From: Schoenoplectus triqueter
Taxonomy: Eukaryota > Streptophyta > Magnoliopsida > Poales > Cyperaceae
Length of the DNA: 34,204 bases
Direction: 5' to 3'
Assembly (NCBI GenBank): GCA_964058805.1
Contig: CAXKVV010001172.1
Location: 1-34,204, forward strand
Positions 1 to 11,053 of the stretch are shown here, in pieces. The position numbers were made by a program, and so were the translations under genes. Each line of letters begins with the position of its first letter. Position 1 is the first letter of the stretch. Below the pieces are notes generated by a model. It made no database searches. It was not told the DNA's origin and was given only the letters and a program-made list of their open reading frames with translations.

Positions 1-1530
1 AGACAGGTTCCAGCATGTCAAAAAAGAAATAAATGAAATGGTCAAAATGTGTGTTTCACAGCTCAAAACCAAGGTAATGTCTAGCTTGTACTTTTCTTTT
101 CTTAATTGCAGATATTTTCTAATAATGCTGAGAATGATGATTATATTTTGTTTGGATAATTTAAGGTAAATGAAACAAAAATATAATGGATGTCTCACCA
201 AATTTATAAAGCATAGTTTCAGTCAGAGAAAAAGTAATATTAGAAAACACAAGCTCTTTTCTATTAGGGAGCATATTTTCTTTTGATTAAGAGTCAGGTC
301 ATTTTACAATTTCAAACAGAATCGGAGGTTTCTCATGTATTGAAATTCTTTGTTCTAGATGCAAGGACAACAAGCTAACGGATCAGGTGGTGATTTTCAA
401 GAAGTAGGATATAGTGGTGCATTGAAAGGGAAATTTACTATGGATAATGCTCTTGAAGATAAGATATGTGACCTCTATGATTTGTATGTTGAGGTAAGGA
501 TCCTTTGCTGGGGATGACTCGCCTATTTATTGTTTCTTTTAACAGTATGGCATTGGTTTATTGTAGGGGATGGATGAAAACAAGGGCCCCCAGTGTAGGA
601 AGCTCTATGTTGAGGTACTCATTCATTAACCCTCAGTACTGGCTACATTTTTCCTCTATATTTTTTCGGTATATGAGATTTACACTTCTTTTTTCTCAAA
701 TATAATAAGTGTCCTATATATTTTATACTGGATATGATTTCTAACTTATGGTACTCAACTCAAATGAAAAGAATTCATGGCAAGTGTCAACTATCATGTT
801 AGATAAACGGATCAGAAATTTGAAAAAAAAAAATTATTCCTTTTACTCTGTAATTGTGACAGCTAGCAGAGCTGTGGCCACATGGCTATATGGATAATGT
901 GGGAATAAAGGAGGCCATTTCCCGATCCAAGGAGCGTAAGAGAGCACTGTTCAATCACCAAAAGGTACACATTCAATGAGTGTTTTTTGAAAGAGAAATA
1001 AAAATAGAAAATAGATTAGTTGGGGCTCACACTTATCAATTATTGTTTAGGTCCGCAATGAAGAGAGGCTGAAGAAAAAACTAGCACCACAAATTCTAAC
1101 CCCTCAAGCAAAACATGTTCAAGCGCACCAAAATACCTCTTCATTGGCCATTGGATCTCAAGAAAAGCCAATAGCAAGCTTTAACCCGAATCTGTCAATA
1201 AACCCTAGCTCAGGTGGCAAATCCATTGTGGACCCCACAGCTTTTTTCCCTGACTACTACCAGTACCAAGGGCCAAAGAAGCTGAAGAGGAAGTCTGAAT
1301 CAGATCCAGGTGAGGGTCAGATTAACCGGAAACCGGTTAGGAGCAAGGAGAAGCTTCACAAATTAAACAAGCATTGTGGCATTTCTAGTGAGGCAAATGC
1401 AGTTACTGATAAGAACAATAGCACTAGTGATGGTCAAGTAAAAAGTTTAGTTTTATTGAGTGCAGGTTTATCAGGTTCTTCTGACCAGGCAAGCATGCCG
1501 CCTAATGTTGACTTTCCTAATGCGAGTTGA
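1..1530 (+). CDS. UBN: Ubinuclein, C-terminal part (five exons; gene starts before the window)
   Basis: Exons 1-73, 359-493, 567-614, 863-964 and 1051-1530 (stop TGA 1528-1530) join in frame with GT/AG borders and give 278 residues. The first exon reads DRFQHVKKEINEMVKM and the next ones contain ALEDKICDLYDLYVEG, GPQCRKLYVELAELWP and MDNVGIKEAI, which I recognise as the second half of the plant ubinuclein middle domain. Ubinucleins are subunits of the HIRA complex, which deposits histone H3.3 in the nucleus independently of replication. After the domain comes a basic stretch (SRSKERKRALFNHQK, EERLKKK), then about 150 residues of low-complexity tail with lysine-rich patches (GPKKLKRKSE) that could be nuclear localisation signals. 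No break is visible. The N-terminal HRD region is outside the window. Family assignment is firm; choosing between the UBN1 and UBN2 paralogues is not possible here. Confidence 0.9.
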
Positions 1531-2228
1531 TTTTTTTGAAATTATTATTAATCTGGAGGTTTAGATAGAAAAGTTGTTGCTTATGATGTTTATTCCCTGT
1601 ATGGTGTTGGATGAATTCACCCGGGTTTTTTTTTTTTTTGCAAGGGAAGCGGATGAATCTTATAACAAATTTAAACTTCTTAATTTGAAAATCTGCAATA
1701 TTATCAGTAAAGCATTACTTCATAAATTCTCTCTTTTTCTTCTTTTATGAGATTGAAGGTTCCTCACTCTTTTGTTTTCAACACTCACTGCAAAGTGTAA
1801 ACAACAGATTTCATGTTTTATCTCCTTAGAATCAATCGGAATGTCCAAGCAAGATTATTCTCGTTACTGTAGATCTTCCAATTTTAGCACTCTGGCTTGG
1901 CTGGAATTCAGAATTGACTTAGGTGACAGAAATTCATGGAATCGATTAGGAGTTACAATTTTTAATTTATGCAATTCATTTATGGAATTAGGAGTTGCAA
2001 CCTCGTTGAGAAGCATTGTCAGTAATGAGATATATACAGCAACTAATCACTGCAAAACTCAAACAAGTGTTAATTTCAATTCGGATATATCTCCTTGCTG
2101 ACTTATAATGCTTATTTTCTCATTTCCTTGACGCACTCGGTAAATATTATCGTTCAGTTTCTTTTCGTAAGTCTACAAATATATATACGTGGTGTGTTTG
2201 TCTATTGTGCTTATGAAATAAGCGCTTC
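1531..2228. other. UBN 3' flank
   Basis: This stretch probably starts with the UBN 3' untranslated region. It is AT-rich, with a T run at 1627-1639. A 109-codon open frame at 1772-2101 has no recognisable domain or splice context and is taken as chance. No clear polyadenylation signal could be singled out. Confidence 0.5.
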
Positions 2229-2380
2229 GGTCAAAAAAATTATGGTTTAATTTTAAAATTCGGTGTTTGAAATATCGATTAGATAGCTAAAAAAAATCTG
2301 TGTTTTGGTCGAAAAACTTACGGTTTAATTTTAAAATTTGGTGTTTGAAATATTGATTTGATAGGTAAAAAATCTTTATA
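2229..2380. repeat. 78-bp tandem duplication
   Basis: Two adjacent copies begin at 2229 and 2307. Both contain GGTTTAATTTTAAAATT, then GGTGTTTGAAATAT and GATT, GATAG and TAAAAAA, at matching spacing. The copies differ by scattered substitutions, so the duplication is not recent. It may belong to the body of the SINE-like repeat just to the right. Confidence 0.75.
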
Positions 2381-2474
2381 TAAAAAAAATCTAGTATATC
2401 ATTTAGTTTAAAAATCATCAAAAAGATAAGAATCAAATTTTTAAATTTCATAATTATCTTTAAAATCTTCATTA

Positions 2475-2540
2475 GGGTTTCAAACCCACGATTTCTCACA
2501 CATAAGCTTTAGCTTTTACCACTAGATTAAAAGCTAGTTT
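2475..2540 (-). repeat. tRNA-like A/B box pair, possible SINE head
   Basis: On the minus strand a segment TCTAGTGGTAAAAGC (2526-2512) resembles a pol III A box. It is followed about 25 bases later by GGGTTTGAAACCC (2487-2475), which resembles a B box with one C-to-T change. Spacing and order suit a tRNA-derived SINE head. No cloverleaf with a usable anticodon stem could be drawn, so this is not called a tRNA gene. The 3' extent of the element is unknown. Confidence 0.35.
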
Positions 2541-2744
2541 TTTTTTAGAATTTATTATTATTATTTAATGATTGAAAAATAATACAAAAGTCTTCTCTTT
2601 TTCGTATTTCTCATTTTCATATTAAATCGTGTATCATCTATCACGTATTGTGTTAAATTACTCAAAGAACTGATAGGATTCTTACAAATGGGCACACTTC
2701 GCATTTCGGGTGATGCGCGCAGCTGCTTGTAGCACCGTTTGCGG

Positions 2745-3346
2745 TAGGGTTGCAAAACGGATCGGATACGGACGGATAATATTTATATTTTTATTGTATT
2801 CATATTCATCATAATTTTTTTGATACGAATGTTTTAGATATGGATATAGATCGGATATCGGATAGATACATATATAAATACAGATATATTTTGGATATTA
2901 AATAAAAATATTATATATATCATTAAAAAAATAATTGTATATTATTTTTTGATAGAATTATTAATTATAAATATTAAATATTAATTATAAAAGTTAAATA
3001 ACAATTATCATTATATTAGTAATTCAAATGTATCAATAAATTATTAAAAAATATGATACATTAGCACAAATTATATATAAAATTAGTTAGATTTGTAATG
3101 TATGCAAAAAAATATAATTAAAAACACATAATGAGATTTTTTTCAGATATAAATTCAGATAAAATCGGATGTTGATGGATAATAGCTAAATGAATTGTTA
3201 CGGATAGGTAATAGCCAAATTATATCAATATCCGTTAAATTTTTTCGGATATGTATACAAATACGGATATGGATCGTATAATTTTTGTTATTTTTCAGAT
3301 CGGATCACAGATAAAATCGGATATTTTACTATCTGTTTGCAACCTA
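2745..3346. mobile_element. hAT-type MITE, 602 bp
   Basis: The left end TAGGGTTGCAAA and the right end TTTGCAACCTA are inverted repeats. They are flanked by GTTTGCGG (2737-2744) and GTTTGCAG (3347-3354), an 8-bp target duplication with one change. An 8-bp duplication and a TAGGG terminus fit the hAT superfamily. The interior is AT-rich with many CGGATA/TATCCG motifs near both ends, which may be subterminal transposase sites. There is no coding capacity, so it is nonautonomous. Confidence 0.85.
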
Positions 3347-3354
3347 GTTTGCAG

Positions 3355-5946
3355 TACGGGTCAATCACAACTCCAATACCAAAATAGTAAACACACAGGG
3401 GGGATGCAGGATTTTGGTAGGGGGCAATTATCAGATTGTAATAGCTTATCGAGTTCAAATCCATTAAATAATCGGGTACTAAATAAAAAAATTAATATAT
3501 ATCCTTACCTAATAAAAAAATATTAAAATAATAATATTTTATATATTAAAAATAACAACAAAATAAAATTCAAAGTAATAAATAATACTTGATGAAGAAA
3601 ATTTTCGTCTATAAAACTTTATATTTTGATATCTTTGCATAATTATTTCATTATGCACGATATTAAATATTTTCTTCTCAATAAAATTAATCATACAATT
3701 TAGAAGGACAAAAAAAAATCAGTAAGGAATAAATTACTAAAAATATTATCGAAAATTACTATTTTTCAAAATCGTACCATGTAAACACATACCTTTATTT
3801 ATCCAAAGTATCAAGCTGCAACATCTACAAATCACCGATTGTGATCTGACGGTCAATACTTCTTCACCGTATCGAATGAGAAAACATCGACGAGCGACGA
3901 CCCCAACCAACATTTCCGCTGTCCTAATTAATGTCTCATGCTGAGGAATGTGCTAAACTGAAGTAACCATCTAATAAATCAATAGAGTCCACAAATCCAC
4001 GTGCGGCGCGGCACCGCGCGCATAATATTTAATCCATTGGCCGCCTCAGTGCTTTACTGGACTTTGTAATATATTCCGCCGTTGGAGACCATACTATTTT
4101 CTCTTCGTTAAATGGTTGTTAAATGTGACCCCATACTTCACCTCTTCAAACTTTAACGAATCCAAACCAATCCATTTGCAAATCAAATTTGATGCGTTGG
4201 AAAAAGAATATCTTCTAAAGTAAAGACTGCAGTAAGCATTGAAGACTGAAGGAGAGTGAAATGATCAAAATTACGGTACAACGAATAATATTTAAAATTC
4301 ACAAAATTCTTTAAAATTAAAATTCAGACAACTGAAAGGAGAGTGAAATTATCCGAGCTACACTACAACGGACATGGAGCTTTTTAAAATTGAAATTCCG
4401 ACAAGATATGGATTACAGCCGGATGAAATTGGACAAAAGTCAAGAAAGGGGTGAGAGTGTAATAAACTAATAATTATTTTTATTTCACATGGAAAATATA
4501 AATGGGAAAATTTTAGTGAAATGGAAAGCACCAAATAGACAGCGCTACCTTCCCACTTTACGTACACTTACAACGCCTTTTACAGAATCACACTTCAATT
4601 GGTAGTATATATTACAAAATAGCCCATTATGCGTAAAGCTGCTTTTCCTTCAGAAATCGACGACTAAAAAATTTCATCGGTTAATTTTTTTTTACTTCTT
4701 GAAAAATAAAGCTGATGTCAAGTTTATCAAAATTTGAATATTCTAAAAAAAAATAAGAATAGAATTTTAACCCTATGTTTATATCGATAATTTTTTGTGT
4801 TGTCACTAAGGAAATGCATTATATTATCAGTAATTTGTATAGCCATTATGGTAAATGACTTTTTTTATAACCTCTATTTGTTCTCATGCAAATTTAGTCA
4901 TGCACAAACAAGACACTACTGAACTCAGTACCATATATTTTTTTACTGATATATCCCAATATTAATTTAAATAGAGATATTTAAATTAATAATAGTTTTA
5001 CAAAAATGATTACCGTATAGGACTTCATAAAAATCTAACAAATTATACATAATTTCACAAATTTCGAGGATTATAACCTTTTATGTTTCTACGAAGATCT
5101 GTTCTCTGATCAAAATATTTATTATGACTTGATAATATTAAAATAAATTATATTGTGAGATTTGAAATCCATTCTCTACAAAGCTTAAAAATCTCCATAA
5201 GTACGGTTATTTTATTTTAAACTATATGATGCGATTAACGTTTCTAATTTAATAATAATAAATATCATATATATCAAAATTCATATTTATACTTCCTCCC
5301 AACCGTATAAATTAAATTACACTGCCCAAAATATTCTATGAAATTCTCCACATAGAAAAAACTCTAAAGAAATCGTATCTAAGTTTCTATTGACGGCTTA
5401 CACAATGCTTAATGCCTTATTATAAAAAATATAATAATAATAACCAAAATACGAATCGCAAACTCAGTCGAAGCACGTGAAGCAAGTCAAATTACAAATA
5501 TGGAGACTTGGAGGGACGAATCAGAAAATTTGCTATTGAAACAGACAGATCTGTGCTTTCCATCTTTTGGCGTTTACTCACCGACTCACCACATCTGGAT
5601 TCATACGTTGCACTCCTGTGAGTACTTCCTATGGCAGGTTAAAATTAATGAACTCGGAACCCGCTTCACATGCATAATCATTAAATAGATTCGACATCTT
5701 TTGTTTTCACATGTGACCCATCAATCGTCGATGTGCATAGTGTGATAATGTCTCCGCTCAAATAACACCACCTTTTTCATGGTACAAAATGAATATATTT
5801 TGATCTGCCCAAATATTTGGTTCTTTCTACAAAAAGAAACCAAGTTAATTCTGCACAAGACCTGGACGTTCCAGCGTTCAATACATGCTGGCTACGTGCT
5901 CCACTGCGCGTAATTAATTTTTTTTTTGCTAACAATTTATTCAGTA
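3355..5946. other. Gene-free AT-rich intergenic DNA
   Basis: No gene is recognised. A sequence at 3397-3427 (CAGGGGGGATGCAGGATTTT, then GGTAGGGGG) resembles one terminus of the plant hAT MITE family ending CAGGGGCGGAGCC, but no partner end is seen, so it may be a truncated copy. A GC-rich imperfect hairpin lies at 4001-4021. A 62-codon open frame at 5500-5688 matches nothing I know. Confidence 0.55.
4245..4405. repeat. 86-bp imperfect tandem duplication
   Basis: ACTGAA(A)GGAGAGTGAAAT occurs at 4245 and again at 4331. In each unit TTTAAAATT(A/G)AAATTC and GAC follow. The second copy is about 14 bases shorter, through loss in its middle. Confidence 0.65.
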
Positions 5947-6419
5947 TTAGCTATATATCTGTGCGTTGCAGCGGTTTTATATTTTATTTAAACATTAAAA
6001 CATTATAAGATAAAAAAAATTCATATTTATCTAATATTAAATTATAAATTTACCAAATTATAGAGAAAACCTATAATAAAGACTATATTTAATTTTGGAT
6101 GAGATTTTTGCACAATATGAGTTAATGATTCATAATTTTTATGGCAAGAAAAGTAAATTATTCTAACATATATTATCACCATTAATTTCTTAACAAATAT
6201 GCACAAGGTTGCTAAATAAAAAATAATATTATGGAAATAATAGTATATAAGGGAAATAAATGGAGAGAAAGAGAGGATCAATGGACGCAATCACATACGT
6301 TCGATCAACCAAAAATAAATATTATCCGTCTAATTGAGGGATAAAATGGGTATAATAAAAAATTACCATGACAAAAAATGGACCCTCTAATTCTTAGATG
6401 CTTTATATAATAGTATAGA
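5947..6419 (-). mobile_element. Nonautonomous Helitron, copy 1 (473 bp)
   Basis: Read on the minus strand the element starts TCTATACTATTATATAAAGC (6419 downward), a typical plant Helitron 5' end. It ends ...GCTGCAACGCACAGATATATAGCTAA at 5947. The CTRR terminus (here CTAA) is followed by host T, and the 5' TC is preceded by host A, so insertion is between A and T without target duplication. A short GC hairpin near the 3' end (5961-5974) is degraded. It is about 90% identical by eye to the copy at 25736-26195. No Rep/helicase coding is present. Confidence 0.8.
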
Positions 6420-6991
6420 TATGCAAATATCTTTAATTTTAGCACAATCTAAGAAAAATATAAATTATAACTTGAACTTATCAAGTCTTTTATGAGATTA
6501 ACTAAAAAAATATATCAAAATATTTATTTCAGTTTTTTAAATGATTTATGTTCATATATATTTATTCGATATTTTTATTATATTTATATTAAAAATATGA
6601 AAAAGTTAAAAAGAACTTTAAAAGAAAGTTTTATTATTATCATCATCATCTTATGATATTTTGATATAAAGTATTTTTGGAATATAAATAAAAAAATTGA
6701 TGATGATAAAGTATATCTTTTTTAGCTAAACTCATCAATTAGTTTATAACTTTGCTCTAAGAGTTTATTACCCCTTGTCCGATGTGGCAGCAAATCGATT
6801 GTTATTCTTTTTCGACTATGGTGGTAGCGACTGACTCGTGTTCTGCCCTATTTAGAAACTGATTTGGTAAGAATTTGATCCTTCAATTTATTTTTCAAAT
6901 CACTCCTATCCAACGTCCAAGCTGATACTCTCGATCTTCTTTCCTCGCCCTCAACCACCAACTCACTCGACCCCGATAATGACTGATCTTA
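6420..6991. other. AT-rich spacer between Helitron and Tourist element
   Basis: No gene or clear repeat was recognised. It contains a short ATC/ATT run at 6634-6650. The TTA at 6989-6991 is the left target duplication of the next element. Confidence 0.5.
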
Positions 6992-7556
6992 GGGTTTGTT
7001 TGGTACATAGTGAAATAACAAAAAGTTAAAATAAAATAGTTATTCTGACAAATTAATTTGCCAAATGAATTTTAAACTAAGTAGAAGAGTGCAGAAAAGT
7101 ATTAATCCGGTATACCAAGTTATAGGTGGTATACCGAAATAGCTCTCATCAGAATAGCGATTATTATTTGAATATATTGTATTATATTATTATATTATGA
7201 TTATGATTTCTTATTATGTTATTATTATGATTATGATTTATTATTATATTATTATTATTAATATTATGATTTATTATTATGTTATTATTATGATTATGAT
7301 TTGTTATTATATTAATATTATGATGATGATTATTTATTTATTTATTTATTATTATTATTATTATTTTAATTATTATATTAACATTATTGTTAGTATTATT
7401 ATATGATTAATTTTATTATTATTATATTATTATATTATGATTATGGTTATATTATTATTATATTATTACGGTTATGACTATAATTATTATTACTTATTAT
7501 TATCATATTATATTATGATTATAGCTATGATTATATTATAATTATATCATTATGAT

Positions 7557-7598
<42 letters not shown>

Positions 7599-8022
7599 TA
7601 TTATTATTATTATTATATTATGATTATCATTATATTATAATTATATTATTATGATTATAATTATTATTTATTATTATTATTATTATTATTATATTATGAT
7701 TATGATTATGATTATAATTATGAATATTATTATTTATTATGATTATAATTTTGGATTATGATCATTATTTTATTATTATTATATTATAATTATTATTATT
7801 ATTAGTATTATTTTACTATTATTATTATCATCATCACCATTGTTAGTATCATAATTATTCATATTTTAACTATTTTGATTAACAACTGCCAAACAATATT
7901 TTCACTCTTATGAATAGTCAAGAATACCACTCTTCTATCACTCTTCCAAAAATATACTATTCTATCATTCTTCCTAAATTACCACTCTTCCAAGGCTATT
8001 CCTTGATTTGCCAAATGAACCC
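6992..8022. mobile_element. Tourist-like (PIF/Harbinger) element, 1031 bp
   Basis: The left end GGGTTTGTTTGG and the right end CCAAATGAACCC form an inverted repeat, and each is flanked by TTA (6989-6991 and 8023-8025). A TTA duplication with a GGG...TTTGG terminus is the PIF/Harbinger/Tourist signature. Most of the interior is an ATT-type microsatellite. The right subterminal part has repeated CACTCTTC units (7897-7995). A second copy of the right-end motif TTTGCCAAATGAA sits in the left arm at 7057-7069. There is no transposase. Confidence 0.85.
7160..7860. repeat. (ATT/ATG)n microsatellite inside the Tourist element
   Basis: About 700 bp consist almost only of ATT, ATG and AAT trinucleotides. 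At about 7559-7618 an uninterrupted (AAT)n run turns into (ATT)n, giving a self-complementary stretch. The 69-codon open frame here (7197-7406) is a by-product of the repeat. Confidence 0.95.
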
Positions 8023-8030
8023 TTAGTGTT

Positions 8031-8642
8031 TAGGGTCGCATAAAAAAGTTTGAGCTCATAGTTTAGTTTGGACTCGAACTAATTTTGTTCGAGCTAATCT
8101 AACTCGAATTAATTTGGTTTGAGTTATTATGACTCAATCGTTAAATGAGCCAAGTTTGAATTGGAATTAGTTCGACTCATGACTCAACTCGGTTCGAATA
8201 ATAAAAGTTTATATACTCTTTTTCTGTCAAACCCTAATCTGATAATCCATCTCAGCAGCTTAAGGAATTCTTTTACTCACTAGTGACTCGATTCATATAT
8301 CTGACTCGATAGTTTTTGTTGGTCCATATGTTCAAATTAGTACAACAAAGATATCGTTGAAAATATAGTTTGTTGTTATATATTTTTTTTACCAACACAT
8401 ATATCAGTTTTGTAGATGTACTAATTTTATAGCTTGTAGATGTATTATATCTAAATGTCAAATATAATCAATGTATATGTATTGTCTCGTAAGCCAGCTC
8501 GTGAGCTAGTTTAAATAGTAATGAGTCAAGCTTGAGCTCGAAGCGTTTTACGAGCTTGATTCGGCTTGACTCGACTTAAATTTTCATGAGCCGAATTTGA
8601 GTAAAAGCCGACTCATTCGAAGTCGACTCATTTACAATCCTA
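8031..8642. mobile_element. hAT-type MITE, 612 bp, abutting the Tourist element
   Basis: The left end TAGGGTCGCATAAAAAAG and the right end (minus strand) TAGGATTGTAAATGAGTCG are inverted repeats. The flanks TTAGTGTT (8023-8030) and CTAGTGTT (8643-8650) are an 8-bp duplication with one change. The interior is full of GAGCTCGA/GACTCGA motifs on both strands near the ends, typical of a subterminal-repeat-rich plant hAT MITE. It has no coding capacity. Confidence 0.85.
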
Positions 8643-8650
8643 CTAGTGTT

Positions 8651-10150
8651 GTCGACTCGAAGACTTTTGCTTCTCTTCTTCTCCTACCAGCTTCTGCCTC
8701 CCTTCCCTATGTATACTGCACTATAATAGATCAGGTGATGATTGATGTGATGATTCAAGCTACTGCCAACATTTGCTTATTGTATTATTTGTCTTTTATA
8801 GAGGATGCTTGTATTTCAATTATGATTGATTTTTTTTCTTTTTTTTTTAAAAAAAATCGAATATGTACTGTTTTTTATTTAATTTAATAAAATTATATAA
8901 TAGATTATTCACATGCTATCTCAAAAAAAAAAGTTGCTGAAAATTTATTCAGCTGACGGTTTTTCCCAAGTGCTGAACACGAGGAATACAAACTTTTTAT
9001 CTAAGAACATGCACAAGCACAATAAAAAATGAAGTTTGACACAGAGTTCGTTCTTTTTTGGAAAACACCGTTAATCTTTGAATGCTTCATGTGCAGATAT
9101 CGTTTTTGAACAGTACAACTTTTTCCCTAATTATCAAAAAAGATTTTGGGTATCATCAATAGAAAACAAATTAGAAATATACATATTTATATTAGAATTT
9201 ATAAGCTTAAGTAAAATAGTTAGTAAACCATTTCTGTTATTTTATTGTGTGCTCATTTATTTTATCGTATAGTTGAGAGTTGAGACATAAGAAAGCGAGA
9301 CTAAAATTTACAGTAAATTTAGTTGTGATACATTACAAATTAAATTATATAATTTTCTAATTCTTAAAGGAAAAACTCAGTGGTGATATGAATGAAATTC
9401 GTTCTCCGTTCTTTCTTTTTTTTTTTCAATTTTTTTCAGAAAATATTTAAATAAACGAGATCCTATTAATATCATTTTCAGTAAAAAAAGAAATCATGCA
9501 ATACAGCTGCTAATTCTGGCTTTTTAAACTGATTTATTAATATTGTCCAAGTGTACGATATCAAATTCTGAACTTATAAAATATATTAAATGCTAGCTCT
9601 TTTATACAGATTAATTAAAGCTTGCATAAATAAGAGATTAGACAAATGTAGGTAGCGGGAGTGCTAAATATCGTTCACACAAATTTTTAAGAAAGTGATA
9701 ATTAACCACAAAAACGAAAGAAGAAGTGATAATTGCATGCTCTTATTTACATTCAATATTAAACATAAATATTTTTTTTAACATACATGTTTCAGAATTT
9801 AAGTCAGAGATAATATATATTTTTGAAGAATATTTATATCTAATATTGGATGTCAATAATATAAGAATAATATCTTCAAAATTACTGAAATTTCATCCAC
9901 TGTGAGATTACTTTTTCGTTTTAAAGATTTAAGGTTGCATGTTTGAAAATCTGAATGGGTCCTAATTAAGTCAAAAAAATATTTATATCTAATATTACTT
10001 TTCAAATGTATAACAGTTATCTCTTTTTCGAATGTAAAAAAATATTAATCTCGAACACAAAATAAAATATTTTAGATGATTGAAATCTTATCTGATTTAA
10101 GTAAACAAAAAAATTTTGAAGGGTATTTCAGAAAGATTCTTTATTGTCTC
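8651..10150. other. Intergenic DNA upstream of PMT26
   Basis: No gene is recognised. It contains poly-T and poly-A tracts (around 8830-8860, 8921-8932 and 9415-9426) and an 18-base direct repeat of ATATTTATATCTAATATT (about 9830 and 9978). The proximal part would carry the upstream promoter of the PMT gene, but no specific element could be supported. Confidence 0.5.
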
Positions 10151-10152
10151 TG

Positions 10153-10159
10153 TATAAAT
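10153..10159 (+). promoter_or_regulatory. Candidate TATA box of PMT26
   Basis: TATAAAT lies about 200 bp upstream of the inferred leader-intron donor. It is followed by a pyrimidine-rich stretch (TCTCTCTCTTCCCC, from about 10211) of the kind common in plant 5' untranslated leaders. Transcription would start near 10185. This is positional inference only. Confidence 0.4.
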
Positions 10160-10358
10160 TATTTTAACACATCTTTATTTTCTTTACGACCTTTATTCCC
10201 CAATACCCGTGTCTCTCTCTTCCCCTCACTCACTCACCCGCACTTCAAAGTGCCCGAGTGCCGACTTACTCGGCCGAGTGCTCTCTCCCCTAATCCACGT
10301 TGTTGAAACGATGCTCTACTAAGTTAATCCACTTTCTCTTCTTATCAAACCAGAGAAG

Positions 10359-11000
10359 GTACGGACTATTTTCTCTCAATATTCATCTTTCTCGTTTGTT
10401 ATACTGGTCCTCTAAAACATAATTTCTTTTGTTCTTTGTTTTGTGTTTGTAGCTTAGATCTATCTTTTCGAACAGCTTTTACCTGTGTAAATTTCTTCTT
10501 TTTCTGTGATTTGCACCGAATCAAAGAACTATAAGTTATTTCTTGAAATTTAGTTATGTGTTTTGCTTGTTTAGTTAGCTAATTTTAAAGCTGGAACTTA
10601 CCTTATCAACAGATCTGGCTGCATCCAAGAAAATAAAGATATGAACTTTCTATGTTAAAGGATTTATTTCGTTCTTGTATTTCTTTTTGTGGCCAGAGGC
10701 GATGTCATTTCAGTAGGTTTCTGAACGTACTTCCTGACCAATATGGATGCACCCCTTTATAGTTTTATCTACACAATTTTAGCTGATACACCATTTTTTC
10801 ATGTAAATTGATTATGTCCCTACTTAATCTTGAATTTCACAACTTAGATCCAATTTTACAATACAATTCAAAATTTTATAAACTTTGAAAGCCTGTTTCG
10901 AGGCCTTTTAGAGTATTTCAGTTTAGAAAATTTTCTTTTGATTTCCATATTGGACCACTAAAAAGTGATGCATAATCTGTTAACTTTTTTTTTTGTGTAG
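10359..11000 (+). other. Leader (5'UTR) intron of PMT26
   Basis: The donor CAGAGAAG|GTACGG at 10358/10359 and the acceptor TTTTTTTTGTGTAG|AGG at 11000/11001 bracket 642 bp of T-rich DNA just upstream of the start codon at 11054. Leader introns are common in plant genes. It is inferred from splice-site quality and position, not from transcripts. Confidence 0.55.
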
Positions 11001-11053
11001 AGGTTATTTTTCTTCATCTGTCACATTGCATGGTATAAGAAGACAAATCTTCA

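Noticed and set aside
1772..2101. 109-codon open frame downstream of UBN
   Set aside because: No recognisable domain, promoter or splice context; compatible with chance.
2475..2540. Functional tRNA gene on the minus strand
   Set aside because: Only A and B box-like motifs are present; no acceptor stem or anticodon arm can be formed.
5500..5688. 62-codon open frame, possible small gene
   Set aside because: No similarity recognised, no splice partners, and short enough to arise by chance.
7197..7406. 69-codon open frame rich in Ile, Met and Tyr
   Set aside because: It is a translation of the ATT/ATG microsatellite.
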